Source of the DNA: Antedon bifida
Taxonomy: Eukaryota; Echinodermata; Crinoidea; Comatulida; Antedonidae
Reading direction: 5' to 3'
NCBI GenBank assembly: GCA_963402885.1
Contig: OY727094.1
Location: 20,524,501 to 20,588,500, forward strand
DNA: 64,000 bases
This document shows, in pieces, positions 1-13,960 of the stretch (positions are counted from its first letter, which is position 1; each line of letters opens with the position of its first letter). The notes beneath the pieces were generated by a model. It worked only from the letters and a program-made list of their open reading frames with translations. It did no database searches and was not told where the DNA came from. The position numbers were made by a program, and so were the translations under genes.

Positions 1-3000
1 AATGGTCTAAAACGTTTTTAAATACGATATTAAGCTATTTTGTGCTCTTTGATGTTTTTGTGTGAAAAATTTTTGTCGAAATGCTTAAATTGGTCTAAAA
101 CGTTTTTAAATACGATATTAAGCTATTTTGTGCCCTTTGATGTTTTTGTGTGAAAAGTTTTATCGAAATGCTCAAAATGGTCTAAAACGGTTTCTAATGT
201 GATTTTAAGCACTTTGATGTTTTTGTGTAACCAAGTTTTTTTGAAAATAACAAAATGGTCTAAAACGTCTCCAAATGCGATTTGAAGCTATTCTAAGCAC
301 TTTGGTGTTTTTATGTTAACAAGTTTTTTAGAAAATCACAAAATGGTCTAAAACGTTTTTAAATACGATATTAAGCTATTTTGTGCTCTTTGATGTTTTT
401 GTGTAAAAAATTTTTATCGAAATGCTCAAAATGGTCTAAAACGTTTTTAAATACGATATTAAGCTATTTTGTGTCCTTTTATGTTTTTGTGTGAAAAGTT
501 TAATCGAAATGCTCAAAATGGTCTAAAACGGTTTCTAATGTGAATTTAAGCACTTTGATGTTTTTGTGTAACCAAGTTTTTTTGAAAATCACAAAATGGT
601 CTAAAACGTCTCCAAATGCGATTTGAAGCTATTCTGTACACTTTGATATTTTTATGTTAAAAAGTTTTTTCGAAATTCACAAAATGGTCTAAAACGTCTC
701 CAAATGCGATTTGAAGCTATTCTTAGCACTTTGGTGTATAAATGTTAACAAGTTTTTTGGAAAATCACAAAATGGTCTAAAACGTCTCCAAATGCGATTT
801 GAAGCTATTCTTAGCACTTTGGTGTTTTTATGTTAACAAGTTTTTCGAAAATCACAAAATGGTCTAAAACGTCTCCAAATGCGATTTGAAGCTATTCTAA
901 GCACTTTGATGTTTTTATGGTAACAAGGTTTTTCGAAAATCACAAAATGGTCTAAAACGTCTCCAAATGCGATTTGAAGCTATTCTAAGCACTTTGGTGT
1001 TTTGTGTGAAAATTTTTTGTCGAAATGCTCAAAATGGTCTAAAACGTTTTTAAATACGATATTAAGCTATTTTGTGCCCTTTGATGTTTTTCTGTGAAAT
1101 GTTTTATCGAAATGCTCAAAATGGTCTAAAACGGTTTCTAATGTGATTTTAAGCATTTTGATATTTTTGTGTAACCAAGTTTTTTTGAAAATCACAAAAT
1201 GGTCTAAAACGTCTCCAAATGCGATTTAAAGCTATTCTAAGCACTTTGGTGTTTTTATGTTAACAAATTTTGACGAAAATCACAAAATGGTCTAAAACGT
1301 CTCCAAATGCGATTTGAAGTTATTCTGTACACTTTGATGTTTTTATGTTAACAAGTTTTTTCGAAAATCACAAAATGGTCTAAAACGTCTCCAAATGCGA
1401 TTTGAAGCTATTCTAAGCACTTTGGTGTTTTTATGTTAACAAGTTTTTTCGAAAATCACAAAATGGTCTAAAATGTCTCCAAATGCGATTTGAAGCTATT
1501 CTGTACACTTTGATGTTTTGTGTGAAAAGTTTTGTCGAAATGCTCAAAATGGTCTAAAACGGTTTTTAATGTGATTTTAAGCACTTTGATGTTTTTGTGT
1601 AACCAAGTTTCATCGAAATCCTCAAAATGGTCTAAAACGTCTCCAAATGCGATTTGAAGCTATTCTAAGCACTTTGGTGTTTTTATGTTAACAAGTTTTT
1701 TCGAAAATCACAAAATGCTCTAAAATGTCTCCAAATGCGATTTGAAGCTATTCTAAGCACTTTGGTGTTTTTATGTTAACAAGTTTTTTCGAAAATCACA
1801 AAATGGTCTAAAACGTCTCCAAATGCGATTTGAACCTATTCTAAGCACTTTGATGTTTTTATGTTAACAAGGTTTTTCGAAAATCACAAAATGGTCTAAA
1901 ACGTCTCCAAATGCGATTTGAAGCTATTCTAAGCACTTTGGTGTTTTTATGTTAACAAGTTTTTTCGAAAATCAAAAAATTGTCTAAAACGTCTCCAAAT
2001 GCGATTTGAAGCTATTCTAAGCACTTTGGTGTTTTTATGTTAACAAGTTTTTTCGAAAATCACAAAATGGTCTAAAATGTCTCCAAATGCGATTTGAAGC
2101 TATTCTGTACACTTTGATGTTTTATGTGAAAAGTTTTGTCGAAATGCTCAAAATGGTCTAAAACGGTTTCTAATGTGATTTTAAGCACTTTGATGTTTTT
2201 GTGTAACCAAGTTTCATCGAAATCCTCAAAATGGTCTAAAACGTCTCCAAATGCGATTTGAAGCTATTCTAAGCACATTGGTGTTTTTATGTTAACAATT
2301 TTTTTCGAAAATCACAAAATGGTCTAAAACGTTTTTAAATACGATATTAAGCTATTTTGTGCACTTTGATGTTTTTGTGTGAAAAATTTTTGTCGAAATG
2401 CTTAAATTGGTCTAAAACGTTTTTAAATACGATATTAAGCTATTTTTGTGCCCTTTGATGTTTTTGTGTGAAAAGTTTTATCGAAATGCTCAAAATGGTC
2501 TAAAACTGTTTCTAATGTGATTTTAAGCACTTTGATGTTTTTGTGTAAACAAGTTTCATCGAAATCCTCAAAATGGTCTAAAACGTCTCCAAATGCGATT
2601 TGAAGCTATTCTAAGCACTTTGGTGTTTTTATGTTAACAAGTTTTTTCGAAAATCACAAAATGCTCTAAAATGTCTCCAAATGCGATTTGAAGCAATTCT
2701 AAGCACTTTGGTGTTTTTATGTTAACAAGTTTTTTCGAAAATCACAAAATGGTCTAAAACGTCTCCAAATGCGATTTGAAGCTATTCTAAGCACTTTGAT
2801 GTTTTTATGTTAACAAGGTTTTTCGAAAATCACAAAATGGTCTAAAACGTCTCCAAATGCGATTTGAAGCTATTCTAAGCACTTTGGTGTTTTTATGTTA
2901 ACAAGTTTTTTCGAAAATCAAAAAATTGTCTAAAACGTCTCCAAATGCGATTTGAAGCTATTCTAAGCACTTTGGTGTTTTTATGTTAACAAGTTTTTTC

Positions 3001-6000
3001 GAAAATCACAAAATGGTCTAAAATGTCTCCAAATGCGATTTGAAGCTATTCTGTGCTCTTTGATGTTTTTGTGTAAAAAATTTTTGTCGAAATGCTCAAA
3101 ATGGTCTAAAACGTTTTTAAATACGATATTAAGCTATTTTGTGTCCTTTTATGTTTTTGTGTGAAAAGTTTAATCGAAATGCTCAAAATCACAAAATGGT
3201 CTAAAATGTCTCCAAATGCGATTTGAAGCTATTCTAAGCACTTTGGTGTTTTTATGTTAACAAGTTTTTTCGAAAATCACAAAATGGTCTAAAACGTTTT
3301 TAAATACGATATTAAGCTATTTTGTGCTCTTTGATGTTTTTGTGTAAAAATTTTTTGTCGAAATGCTCAAAATGGTCTAAAACGTTTTTAAATACGATAT
3401 TAAGCTATTTTGTGTCCTTTTATGTTTTTGTGTGAAAAGTTTAATCGAAATGCTCAAAATGGTCTAAAACGGTTTCTAATATGAATTTAAGCACTTTGAT
3501 GTTTTTGTGTAACCAAGTTTTTTTGAAAATCACAAAATGGTCTAAAACGTCTCCAAATGCGATTTGAAGCTATTCTGTACACTTTGATATTTTTATGTTA
3601 AAAAGTTTTTTGGAAATTCACAAAATGGTCTAAAACGTCTCCAAATGCGATTTGAAGCTATTCTTAGCACTTTGGTGTATAAATGTTTAACAAGTTTTTT
3701 GGAAAATCACAAAATGGTCTAAAACGTCTCCAAATGCGATTTGAAGCTATTCTTAGCACTTTCGTGTTTTTATGTTAACAAGTTTTTCGAAAATCACAAA
3801 ATGGTCTAAAACGTCTCCAAATGCGATTTGAAGCTATTCTAAGCACTTTGGTGTTTTTATGTTAACAAGTTTTTTCGAAAATCACAAAATGGTCTAAAAC
3901 GTCTCCAAATGCGATTTGAAGCTATTCTAAGCACTTTGGTGTTTTTATGTTAACAAGTTTTTTCGAAAATCACAAAATGGTCTAAAATGTCTCCAAATGC
4001 GATTTGAAGCTATTCTGTACACTTTGATGTTTTGTGTGAAAAGTTTTGTCGAAATGTTGAAAATGGTCTAAAACGGTTTCTAATGTGATTTTAAGCACTT
4101 TGATGTTTTTGTGTAACCAAGTTTCATCGAAATCCTCAAAATGGTCTAAAACGTCTCCAAATGCGATTTGAAGCTATTCTAAGCACTTTGGTGTTTTTAT
4201 GTTAACAAGTTTTTTCGAAAATCACAAAATGCTCTAAAATGTCTCAAAATGCGATTTGAAGCTATTCTAAGCACTTTGGTGTTTTTATGTTAACAAGTTT
4301 TTTCGTGAATCATAAAATGGTCTAAAACGTCTCCAAATGCGTTTTGAAGCTATTCTAAGCACTTTGGTGTTTTTATGTTAACAAGTTATTTCGAAAATCA
4401 CAAAATGGTCTAAAACGTATCCAAATGCGATTTGAAGCTATTCTAAGCACTTTGGTGTTTTTATGTTAACAAGTTTTTTTGAAAATCACAAAATGGTCCA
4501 AAACGTCTCCAAATGCGATTTGAAGCCATTCTAAGCACTTTGGTGTTTTTATGTTAACAAGTTATTTCGAAAATCACAAAATGGTCTAAAATGTCTCCAA
4601 ATGCGATTTGAAGCTATTCTAAGCACTTTGTTGTTTTTATGTTAACAAGTTTTTTCGAAAATCACAAAATGGTCTAAAACGTCTCCAAATGCGATTTGAA
4701 GCTATTCTAAGCACTTTGGTGTTTTTATGTTAACAAGTTTTTTCGAAAATCACAAAATGGTCTAAAATGTCTCCAAATGCGATTTAAAGCTATTCTGTAC
4801 ACGTTGATGTTTTGTGTGAAAAATGTTTGTCGAAATGCTCAAAATGGTCTAAAACGTTTTTAAATACGATATTAAGCTATTTTGTGCTCTTTGATGTTTT
4901 TGTGTGAAACATTTTTGTCGAAATGCTCAAAATGGTCTAAAACGTTTTTAAATACGATATTAAGCTATTTTGTGCCCTTTGATGTTTTTGTGTGAAAAGT
5001 TTTATCGAAATGCTCAAAATGGTCTAAAACGGTTTCTAATGTGATTTTAAGCACTTTGATGTTTTTGTGTAACCAAGTTTCATCGAAATCCTCAAAATGG
5101 TCTAAAACGTCTCCAAATGCGATTTGAAGCTATTCTAAGCACTTTGGTGTTTTTATGTTAACAAGTTTTTTCGAAAATCACAAAATGCTCTAAAATGTCT
5201 CAAAATGCGATTTGAAGCTATTCTAAGCACTTTGGTGTTTTTATGTTAACAAGTTTTTTCGAAAATCACAAAATGGTCTAAAATGTCTCCAAATGCGATT
5301 TGAAGCTTTTCTAAGCACTTTGATGTTTTGTGTGAAAAATTTTTGTCGAAATGCTCGAAATGGTCTAAAACGTTTTTAAATACGATATTAAGCTATTTTG
5401 TGCTCTTTGATGTTTTTGTGTAAAAAATGTTTGTCGAAATGCTCAAAATGGTCTAAAACGTTTTTAAATACGATATTAAGCTATTTTGTGTCCTTTTATG
5501 TATTTGTGTGAAAAGTTTAATCGAAATGCTCAAAATGGTCTAAAACGGTTTCTAATGTGAATTTAAGCATTTTGATGTTTTTGTGTAACCAAGTTTTTTT
5601 GAAAATCACAAAATGGTCTAAAACGTCTCCAAATGCGATTTGAAGCTATTCTGTACACTTTGATGTTTTTATGTTAAAAAGTTTTTTCGAAAATCACAAA
5701 ATGGTCTAAAACGTCTCCAAATGCGATTTGAAGCTATTCTTAGCACTTTGGTGTTTTTATGTTAACAAGTTTTTCGAAAATCACAAAATGGTCTAAAACG
5801 TCTCCAAATGCGATTTGAAGCTATTCTAAGCACTTTGATGTTTTTATGTTAACAAGTTTTTCGAAAATCACAAAATGGTCTAAAACGTCTCCAAATGCGA
5901 TTTGAAGCTATTCTAAGCACTTTGGTGTTTTTATGTTAACAAGGTTTTTCGAAAATCATAAAATGGTCTAAAATGTCTAAAAATGCGATTTGAAGCTATT

Positions 6001-8790
6001 CTAAGCACTTTGGTGTTTTTATGTTAACTAGTTTTTTCAAAAATCACAAAATGGTCTAAAACGTCTCCAAATGCGATTTGAAGCTATTCTAAGCACTTTG
6101 GTGTTTTTGTGTTAACATATTTTTTCGAAAATCACAAAATGGTCTAAAATGTCTCCAAATGCGATTTGAAGCTATTCTAAGCACTTTGGTGTTTTTATGT
6201 TAACAAGTTTTTTCGAAAATCACAAAATGGTCTAAAATGTCTCCAAATGCGATTTGAAGCTATTCTGTACACTTTGGTGTTTTTATGTTAACAAGTTTTT
6301 TCGAAAATCACAAAATGGTCTAAAACGTCTCCAAATGCGATTTGAAGCTATTCTAAGCACTTTGGTGTTTTTATGTTAACAAGGTTTTTCGAAAATCACA
6401 AAATGGTCTAAAATGACTAAAAATGCGATTTGAAGCTATTCTAAGCACTTTGGTGTTTTTATGTTAACAAGTTTTTTCAAAAATCACAAAATGGTCTAAA
6501 ACGTCTCCAAATGCGATTTGAAGCTATTCTAAGCACTTTGATGTTTTTATGTTAACAAGTTTTTTCGAAAATCACAAAATGGTCTAAAATGTCTCCAAAT
6601 GCGATTTGAAGCTATTCTGTACACTTTGATGTTTTGTGTGAAAAGTTTTGTCGAAATGCTCAAAATGGTCTAAAACGGGTTTTAATGTGATTTTAAGCAC
6701 TTTGATGTTTTTGTGTAACCAAGTTTCATCGAAATCCTCAAAATGGTCTAAAACGTCTCCAAATGCGATTTGAAGCTATTCTAAGCACTTTGGTGTTTTT
6801 ATGTTAACAAGTTTTTTCGAAAATCACAAAATGCTCTAAAATGTCTCCAAATGCGATTTGAAGCTATTCTAAGCACTTTGGTGTTTTTATGTTAACAAGT
6901 TTTTTCGAAAATCACAAAATGGTCTAAAACGTCTCCAAATGCGATTTGAAGCTATTCTAAGCACTTTGGTGTTTTTATGTTAACAAGGTTTTTCGAAAAT
7001 CACAAAATGGTCTAAAACGTTTACAAATGCGATTTGAAGCTATTCTAAGCACTTTGGTGTTTTTATGTTAACATGTTTTTTCGAAAATCACAAAATGGTC
7101 TAAAATGTCTCCAAATGCGATTTGAAGCTATTCTAAGCACTTTGGTGTTTTTATGTTAACAAGTTTTTTCGAAAATCACAAAATGGTCTAAAACGTTTTT
7201 AAATACGATATTAAGCTATTTTGTGCTCTTTGATGTTTTTGTGTAAAAAATTTTTGTCGAAATGCTCAAAATGGTCTAAAACGTTTTTAAATACGATATT
7301 AAGCTATTTTGTGACCTTTTATGTTTTTGTGTGAAAAGTTTAATCGAAATGCTCAAAATGGTCTAAAACGGTTTCTAATGTGAATTTAAGCACTTTGATG
7401 TTTTTGTGTAACCAAGTTTTTTTGAAAATCACAAAATGGTCTAAAACGTCTCCAAATGCGATTTGAAGCTATTCTGTACACTTTGATATTTTTATGTTAA
7501 AAAGTTTTTTCGAAATTCACAAAATGGTCTAAAACGTCTCCAAATGCGATTTGAAGCTATTCTTAGCACTTTGGTGTATAAATGTTAACAAGTTTTTTGG
7601 AAAATCACAAAATGGTCTAAAACGTCTCCAAATGCGATTTGAAGCTATTCTTAGCACTTTGGTGTTTTTATGTTAACAAGTTTTTCGAAAATCACAAAAT
7701 GGTCTAAAACGTCTCCAAATGCGATTTGAAGCTATTCTAAGCACTTTGGTGTTTTTATGTTAACAAGTTTTTTCGAAAATCACAAAATGGTCTAAAATGT
7801 CTCCAAATGCGATTTGAAGCTATTCTAAGCACTTTGGTGTTTTTTTGTTAACAAGTTTTTTTCGAAAATCACAAAAAGGTCTAAAACGTCTCCAAATGCG
7901 ATTTAAAGCTATTCTAAGCACTTTGGTGTTTTTATGTTAACATATTTTTTCGAAAATCACAAAATGGTCTAAAATGTCTCCAAATGCGATTTGAAGCTAT
8001 TCTGTACACTTTGATGTTTTGTGTGAAAAATTTTTGTCGAAATGCTCAAAATGGTCTAAAACGTTTTTAAATACGATATTAAGCTATTTTGTGCCCTTTG
8101 ATGTTTTTGTGTGAAAAGTTTTATCGAAATGCTCAAAATCGTCTAAAACGGTTTCTAATGTGATTTTAAGCATTTTGATATTTTTGTGTAACCAAGTTTT
8201 TTTGAAAATCACAAAATGGTCTAAAACGTCTCCAAATGCGATTTGAAGCTATTCTAAGCACTTTGGTGTTTTTATGTTAACACATTTTTTCGAAAATCAC
8301 AAAATGGTCTAAAACGTCTCCAAATGCGATTTGAAGCTATTCTGTACACTTTGATGTTTTTATGTTAACAAGTTTTTTCAAAAATCACAAAATGGTCTAA
8401 AAAGTCTCCAAATGCGATTTGAAGCTATTCTGTACACTTTGATGTTTTGTGTGAAAATTTTTTGTCGAAATGCTCAAAATGGTCTAAAACGTTTTTAAAT
8501 ACGATATTAAGCTATTTTGTGCTCTTTGATGTTTTTGTGTGAAAAATTTTTGTCGAAATGCTTAAATTGGTCTAAAACGTTTTTAAATACGATATTAAGC
8601 TATTTTGTGCCCTTTGATGTTTTTGTGTGAAAAGTTTTATCGAAATGCTCAAAATGGTCTAAAACGGTTTCTAATGTGATTTTAAGCACTTTGATGTTTT
8701 TGTGTAACCAAGTTTCATCGAAATCCTCAAAATGGTCTAAAACGTCTCCAAATGCGATTTGAAGCTATTCTAAGCACTTTGGTGTTTTTA
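1..8790. repeat. Satellite duplication block, copy 1
   Basis: Rare variants here recur in order at 21497-28726. Examples are TCTGTGAAAT at 1091 and 22587, TGACGAAAAT at 1271 and 22767, and AAACTG near 2505 and 24001, all at a constant offset of 21,496. The offset then falls to 21,398 at the TTTCGTGAAT variant (4311 and 25709) and to 19,935 by the TGATAACAAG variant (8791 and 28726). Copy 2 has therefore lost about one monomer and later about 1.47 kb. Confidence 0.85.
4311..8790. repeat. Four-copy satellite sub-block, copy 1
   Basis: This sub-block begins at the rare variant TTTCGTGAATCATAAAATGG. The variant occurs four times, at about 4311, 25709, 31911 and 61792, each followed by the same order of minor variants (GTATCC, GGTCCAAAACG, AAGCCATTC, TTTGTTG). 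The copy at 31911-36590 carries about 0.18 kb extra near 34190-34370. The copy at 25709 carries the 1.47-kb deletion. The copy at 61792 is cut by the window end. Confidence 0.85.
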
Positions 8791-9315
8791 TGATAACAAG
8801 TTTTTTCGAAAATCACAAAATGGTCTAAAACGTCTCCAAATGCGATTTGAAGCTATTCTAAGCACTTTGGTGTTTTTATGTTAACAAGTTTTTTCGAAAA
8901 TCACAAAATGGTCTAAAACGTCTCCAAATGCGATTTGAAGCTATTCTAAGTACTTTGGTGTTTTTATGTTAACATGTTTTTTCGAAAATCACAAAATGGT
9001 CTAAAACGTCTCCAAATGCGATTTGAAGCTATTCTAAGCACTTTGGTGTTTTTATGTTAACAAGTTTTTTCGAAAATCACAAAATGGTCTAAAACGTTTT
9101 TAAATACGATATTAAGCTATTTTGTGCTCTTTGATGTTTTTGTGTAAACAATTTTTGTCGAAATGCTCAAAATGGTCTAAAACGTTTTTAAATACGATAT
9201 TAAGCTATTTTGTGTCCTTTTATGTTTTTGTGTGAAAAGTTTAATCGAAATGCTCAAAATGGTCTAAAACGGTTTCTAATGTGAATTTAAGCACTTTGAT
9301 GTTTTTGTGTAACCA

Positions 9316-12300
9316 AGTTTTTTTGAAATTCACAAAATGGTCTAAAACGTCTCCAAATGCGATTTGAAGCTATTCTAAGCACTTTGATGTTTTTATGTTA
9401 ACAAGTTTTTTCGAAAATCACAAAATGGTCTAAAACGTTTCCAAATGCGATTTGAAGCTATTCTAAGCACTTTGGTGTTTTTATGTTAACAAGTTTTTTC
9501 GAAAATCACAAAATGGTCTAAAACGTCTCCAAATGCGATTTGAAGCTATTCTAAGCACTTTGGGGTTTTTATGTTAACAAGTTTTTTCGAAAATCACAAA
9601 ATGGTCTAAAACGTCTCCAAATGCGATTTGAAGCTATTCTGTACACTTTGATGTTTTTATGGTAACAAGTTTTTTCGAAAATCACAAAATGGTCTAAAAC
9701 GTCTCCAAATGCGATTTGAAGCTCTTCTAAGCACTTTGGTGTTTTTATGTTAACAAGTTTTTTCGAAAATCACAAAATGGTCTAAAATGTCTCCAAATGC
9801 GATTTGAAGGTATTCTGTACACTTTGATGTTTAGAGTGAAAAATTTTTGTCGAAATGCTCAAAATGGTCTAAAACGTTTTTAAATACGATATTAAGCTAT
9901 TTTGTGCTCTTTGATGTTTTTGTGTGAAAATTTTTTGTAGAAATGCTTAAATTGGTCTAAAACGTTTTTAAATACGATATTAAGCTATTTTGTGCCCATT
10001 GATGTTTTTGTGTGAAAAGTTTTATCGAAATGCTCAAAATGGTCTAAAACGGTTTCTAATGTGATTTTAAGCACTTTGATGTTTTTGTGTAACCAACTTT
10101 TTTTGAAAATCACAAAATGGTCTAAAACGTCTCCAAATGCGATTTGAAGCTATTCTAAGCACTTTGGTGTTTTTATGTTAACAAGTTTTTTCGAAAATCA
10201 CAAAATGGTCTAAAACGTCTCCAAATGCGATTTGAAGCTATTCTAAGTACTTTGGTGTTTTTATGTTAACATGTTTTTTCGAAAATCACAAAATGGTCTA
10301 AAACGTCTCCAAATGCGATTTGAAGCTATTCTAAGCACTTTGGTGTTTTTATGTTAACAAGTTTTTTCGAAAATCACAAAATGGTCTAAAACGTTTTTAA
10401 ATACGATATTAAGCTATTTTGTGCTCTTTGATGTTTTTGTGTAAAAAATTTTTGTCGAAATGCTCAAAATGGTCTAAAACGTTTTTAAATACGATATTAA
10501 GCTATTTTGTGTCCTTTTATGTTTTTGTGTGAAAAGTTTAATCGAAATGCTCAAAATGGTCTAAAACGGTTTCTAATGTGAATTTAAGCACTTTGATGTT
10601 TTTGTGTAACCAAGTTTTTTTGAAATTCACAAAATGGTCTAAAACGTCTCCAAATGCGATTTGAAGCTATTCTAAGCACTTTGATGTTTTTATGTTAACA
10701 AGTTTTTTCGAAAATCACAAAATGGTCTAAAACGTCTCCAAATGCGATTTGAAGCTATTCTAAGCACTTTGGTGTTTTTATGTTAACAAGTTTTTTCGAA
10801 AATCACAAAATGGTCTAAAACGTCTCCAAATGCGATTTGAAGCTATTCTAAGCACTTTGGTGTTTTTATGTTAACAAGTTTTTTCGAAAATCACAAAATG
10901 GTCTAAAACGTCTCCAAATGCGATTTGAAGCTATTCTAAGCACTTTGGTGTTTTTATGTTAACAAGTTTTTTCAAAAATCACAAAATGGTCTAAAACGTC
11001 TCCAAATGCGATTTGAAGCTATTCTAAGCACTTTGGTGTTTTTATGTTAACAAGGTTTTTCGAAAATCACAAAATGGTCTAAAACGTCTCCAAATGCGAT
11101 TTGAAGCTATTCTAATCACTTTGGTGTTTTTATGTTAACAAGTTTTTTCGAAAATCACAAAATGGTCTAAAACGTCTCCAAATTCGATTTGAAGCTATTC
11201 TAAGCACTTTGGTGTTTTTATTTTAACAAGTTTTTTCGAAAATCACAAAATGGTCTAAAACGTCTCCAAATGCGATTTGAAGCTATTCTAAGCACTTTGG
11301 TGTTTTTATGTTAATAAGTTTTTTTCGAAAATCACAAAATGGTCTAGAATGTCTCCAAATGCGATTTGAAGCTATTCTGTACACTTTGATGTTTTGTGTG
11401 AAAAATTTTTGTCGAAATGCTCAAAATGGTCTAAAACGTTTTTAAATACGATATTAAGCTATTTTGTGCTCTTTGATGTTTTTGTGTGAAAAATTTTTGT
11501 CGAAATGCTTAAATTGGTCTAAAACGGTTTCTAATGTGATTTTAAGCACTTTGATGTTTTTGTTTAACCAAGTTTTTTTGAAAATCACAAAATGGTCTAA
11601 AATGTCTAAAAATGCGATTTGAAGCTATTCTAAGCACTTTGGTGTTTTTATGTTAACAAGTTTTTTTGAAAATCACAAAATGGTCTAAAACGTCTCTAAA
11701 TACGATTTGAAGCTATTCTAAGCACTTTGGTGTTTTTATGTTAACAAATTTTTTCGAAAATCACAAAATGGTCTAAAACGTCTCCAAATGCGATTTGAAG
11801 CTATTCTTAGCACTTTGGTGTTTTTATGTTAACATGTTTTTCGAAAATCACAAAATGGTCTAAAACGTCTCCAAATGCGATTTGAAGCTATTCTAAGCAC
11901 TTTGATGTTTTTATGTTAACAAGTTTTTTCGAAAATCACAAAATGGTCTAAAACGTCTCCAAATGCGATTTGAAGCTATTCTAAGCACTTTGGTGTTTTT
12001 ATGTTAACAAGTTTTTTCGAAAATCACAAAATGGTCTAAAACGTCTCCAAATGCGATTTGAAGCTATTCTAAGCACTTTGGTGTTTTCATGTTAACAAGT
12101 TTTTTCGAAAATCACAAAATGGTCTAAAATGTCTCCAAATGCGATTTGAAGCTATTCTGTACACTTTGATGTTTTGTGTGAAAAATTTTTGTCGAAATGC
12201 TCAAAATGGTCTAAAACGTCTCCAAATGCGATTTGAAGCTATTCTAAGCACTTTGGTGTTTTTATGTTAACAGGTTTTTTCGAAAATCACAAAATGGTCT

Positions 12301-13960
12301 AAAATGTCTCCAAATGCGATTTGAAGCTATTCTAAGCACTTTGGTGTTTTTATGTTAAAAAGTTTTTTCGAAATTCACAAAATGGTCTAAAACGTCTCCA
12401 AATGCGATTTGAAGCTATTCTTAGCACTTTGGTGTATAAATGTTAACAAGTTTTTTGGAAAATCACAAAATGGTCTAAAACGTCTCCAAATGCGATTTGA
12501 AGCTATTCTTAGCACTTTGGTGTTTTTATGTTAAAAAAATTTTTCGAAAATCACAAAATAGTCTAAAACGTCTCCAAATGCGATTTGAAGCTATTCTGTA
12601 CACTTTGATGTTTTTATGTTAACAAGTTTTTTCGAAAATCGCAAAATGGTCTAAAACGTCTCCAAATGCGATTTGAAGCTATTCTGTACACTTTGATGTT
12701 TTGTGTGAAAAATTTTTGTCGAAATGCTCAAAATGGTCTAAAACGTTTTTAAATACGATATTAAGCTATTTTGTGCTCTTTGATGTTTTTGTGTGAAAAT
12801 TTTTTGTCGAAATGCTTAAATTGGTCTAAAACGTTTTTAAATACGATATTAAGCTATTTTTGTGCCCTTTGATGTTTTTGTGTGAAAAGTTTTATCGAAA
12901 TGCTCAAAATGGTCTAAAATGGTTTCTAATGTGATTTTAAGCACTTTGATGTTTTTGTGTAACCAAGTTTTTTTGAAAATCACAAAATGGTCTAAAACGT
13001 CTCCAAATGCGATTTGAAGCTATTCTAAGCACTTTGGTGTTTTTATGTTAACATGTTTTTTCGAAAATCACAATATGGTCTAAAATGTCTCCAAATGCGA
13101 TTTGAAGCTATTCTAAGCACTTTGGTGTTTTTATGTTATCAAGTTTTTTCGAAAATCACAAAATGGTCTAAAACGTTTTTAAATACGATATTAAGCTATT
13201 TTGTGCTCTTTGATGTTTTTGTGTAAAAAAATTTAGTCGAAATGCTCAAAATGGTCTAAAACGTTTTTAAATACGATATTAAGCTATTTTGTGTCCTTTT
13301 ATGTTTTTGTGTGAAAAGTTTAATCGAAATGCTCAAAATGGTCTAAAACGGTTTCTAATGTGATTTTAAGCACTTTGATGTTTTTGTGTAACCAAGTTTT
13401 TTTGAAAATCACAAAATGGTATAAAACGTCTCCAAATGCGATTTGAAGCTATTCTATGCACTTTGGTGTTTTTATGTTAACAAGTTTTTTCGAAAATCAC
13501 AAAATGGTCTAAAACGTCTCCAAATGCGATTTGAAGCTATTCTAAGCACTTTGGTGTTTTTATGTTAACATGTTTTTTCGAAAATCACAAAATGGTCTAA
13601 AATGTCTCCAAATGCGATTTGGAGCTATTCTAAGCACTTTGGTGTTTTTATGTTAACAAGTTTTTTCGAAAATCACAAAATTGTCTAAAACGTTTTTAAA
13701 TACGATATTAAGCTATTTTGTGCTCTTTGATGTTTTTGTGTAAAAAACTTTTGTCGAAATGCTCAAAATGGTCTAAAACGTTTTTAAATACGATATTAAG
13801 CTATTTTGTGTCCTTTTATGTTTTTGTGTGAAAAGTTTAATCGAAATGCTCAAAATGGTCTAAAACGGTTTCTAATGTGAATTTAAGCACTTTGATGTTT
13901 TTGTGTAACCAAGTTTTTTTGAAAATCACAAAATGGTCTAAAACGTCTCCAAATGCGATT
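9316..13960. repeat. Satellite block paralogous to the insertion locus
   Basis: This block matches the DNA on both sides of the transposon: 39061-39211 joined to 51095-55860. Markers such as TTTGGGG (9560 and 51192/51456), GGTCTAGAATG (11341 and 53238) and GATTTGGAGC (13616 and 55511) keep a constant spacing once the 11,886-bp insertion plus target duplication and a 264-bp local duplication are removed. It provides the unoccupied version of the target site at 9464-9466. Confidence 0.88.
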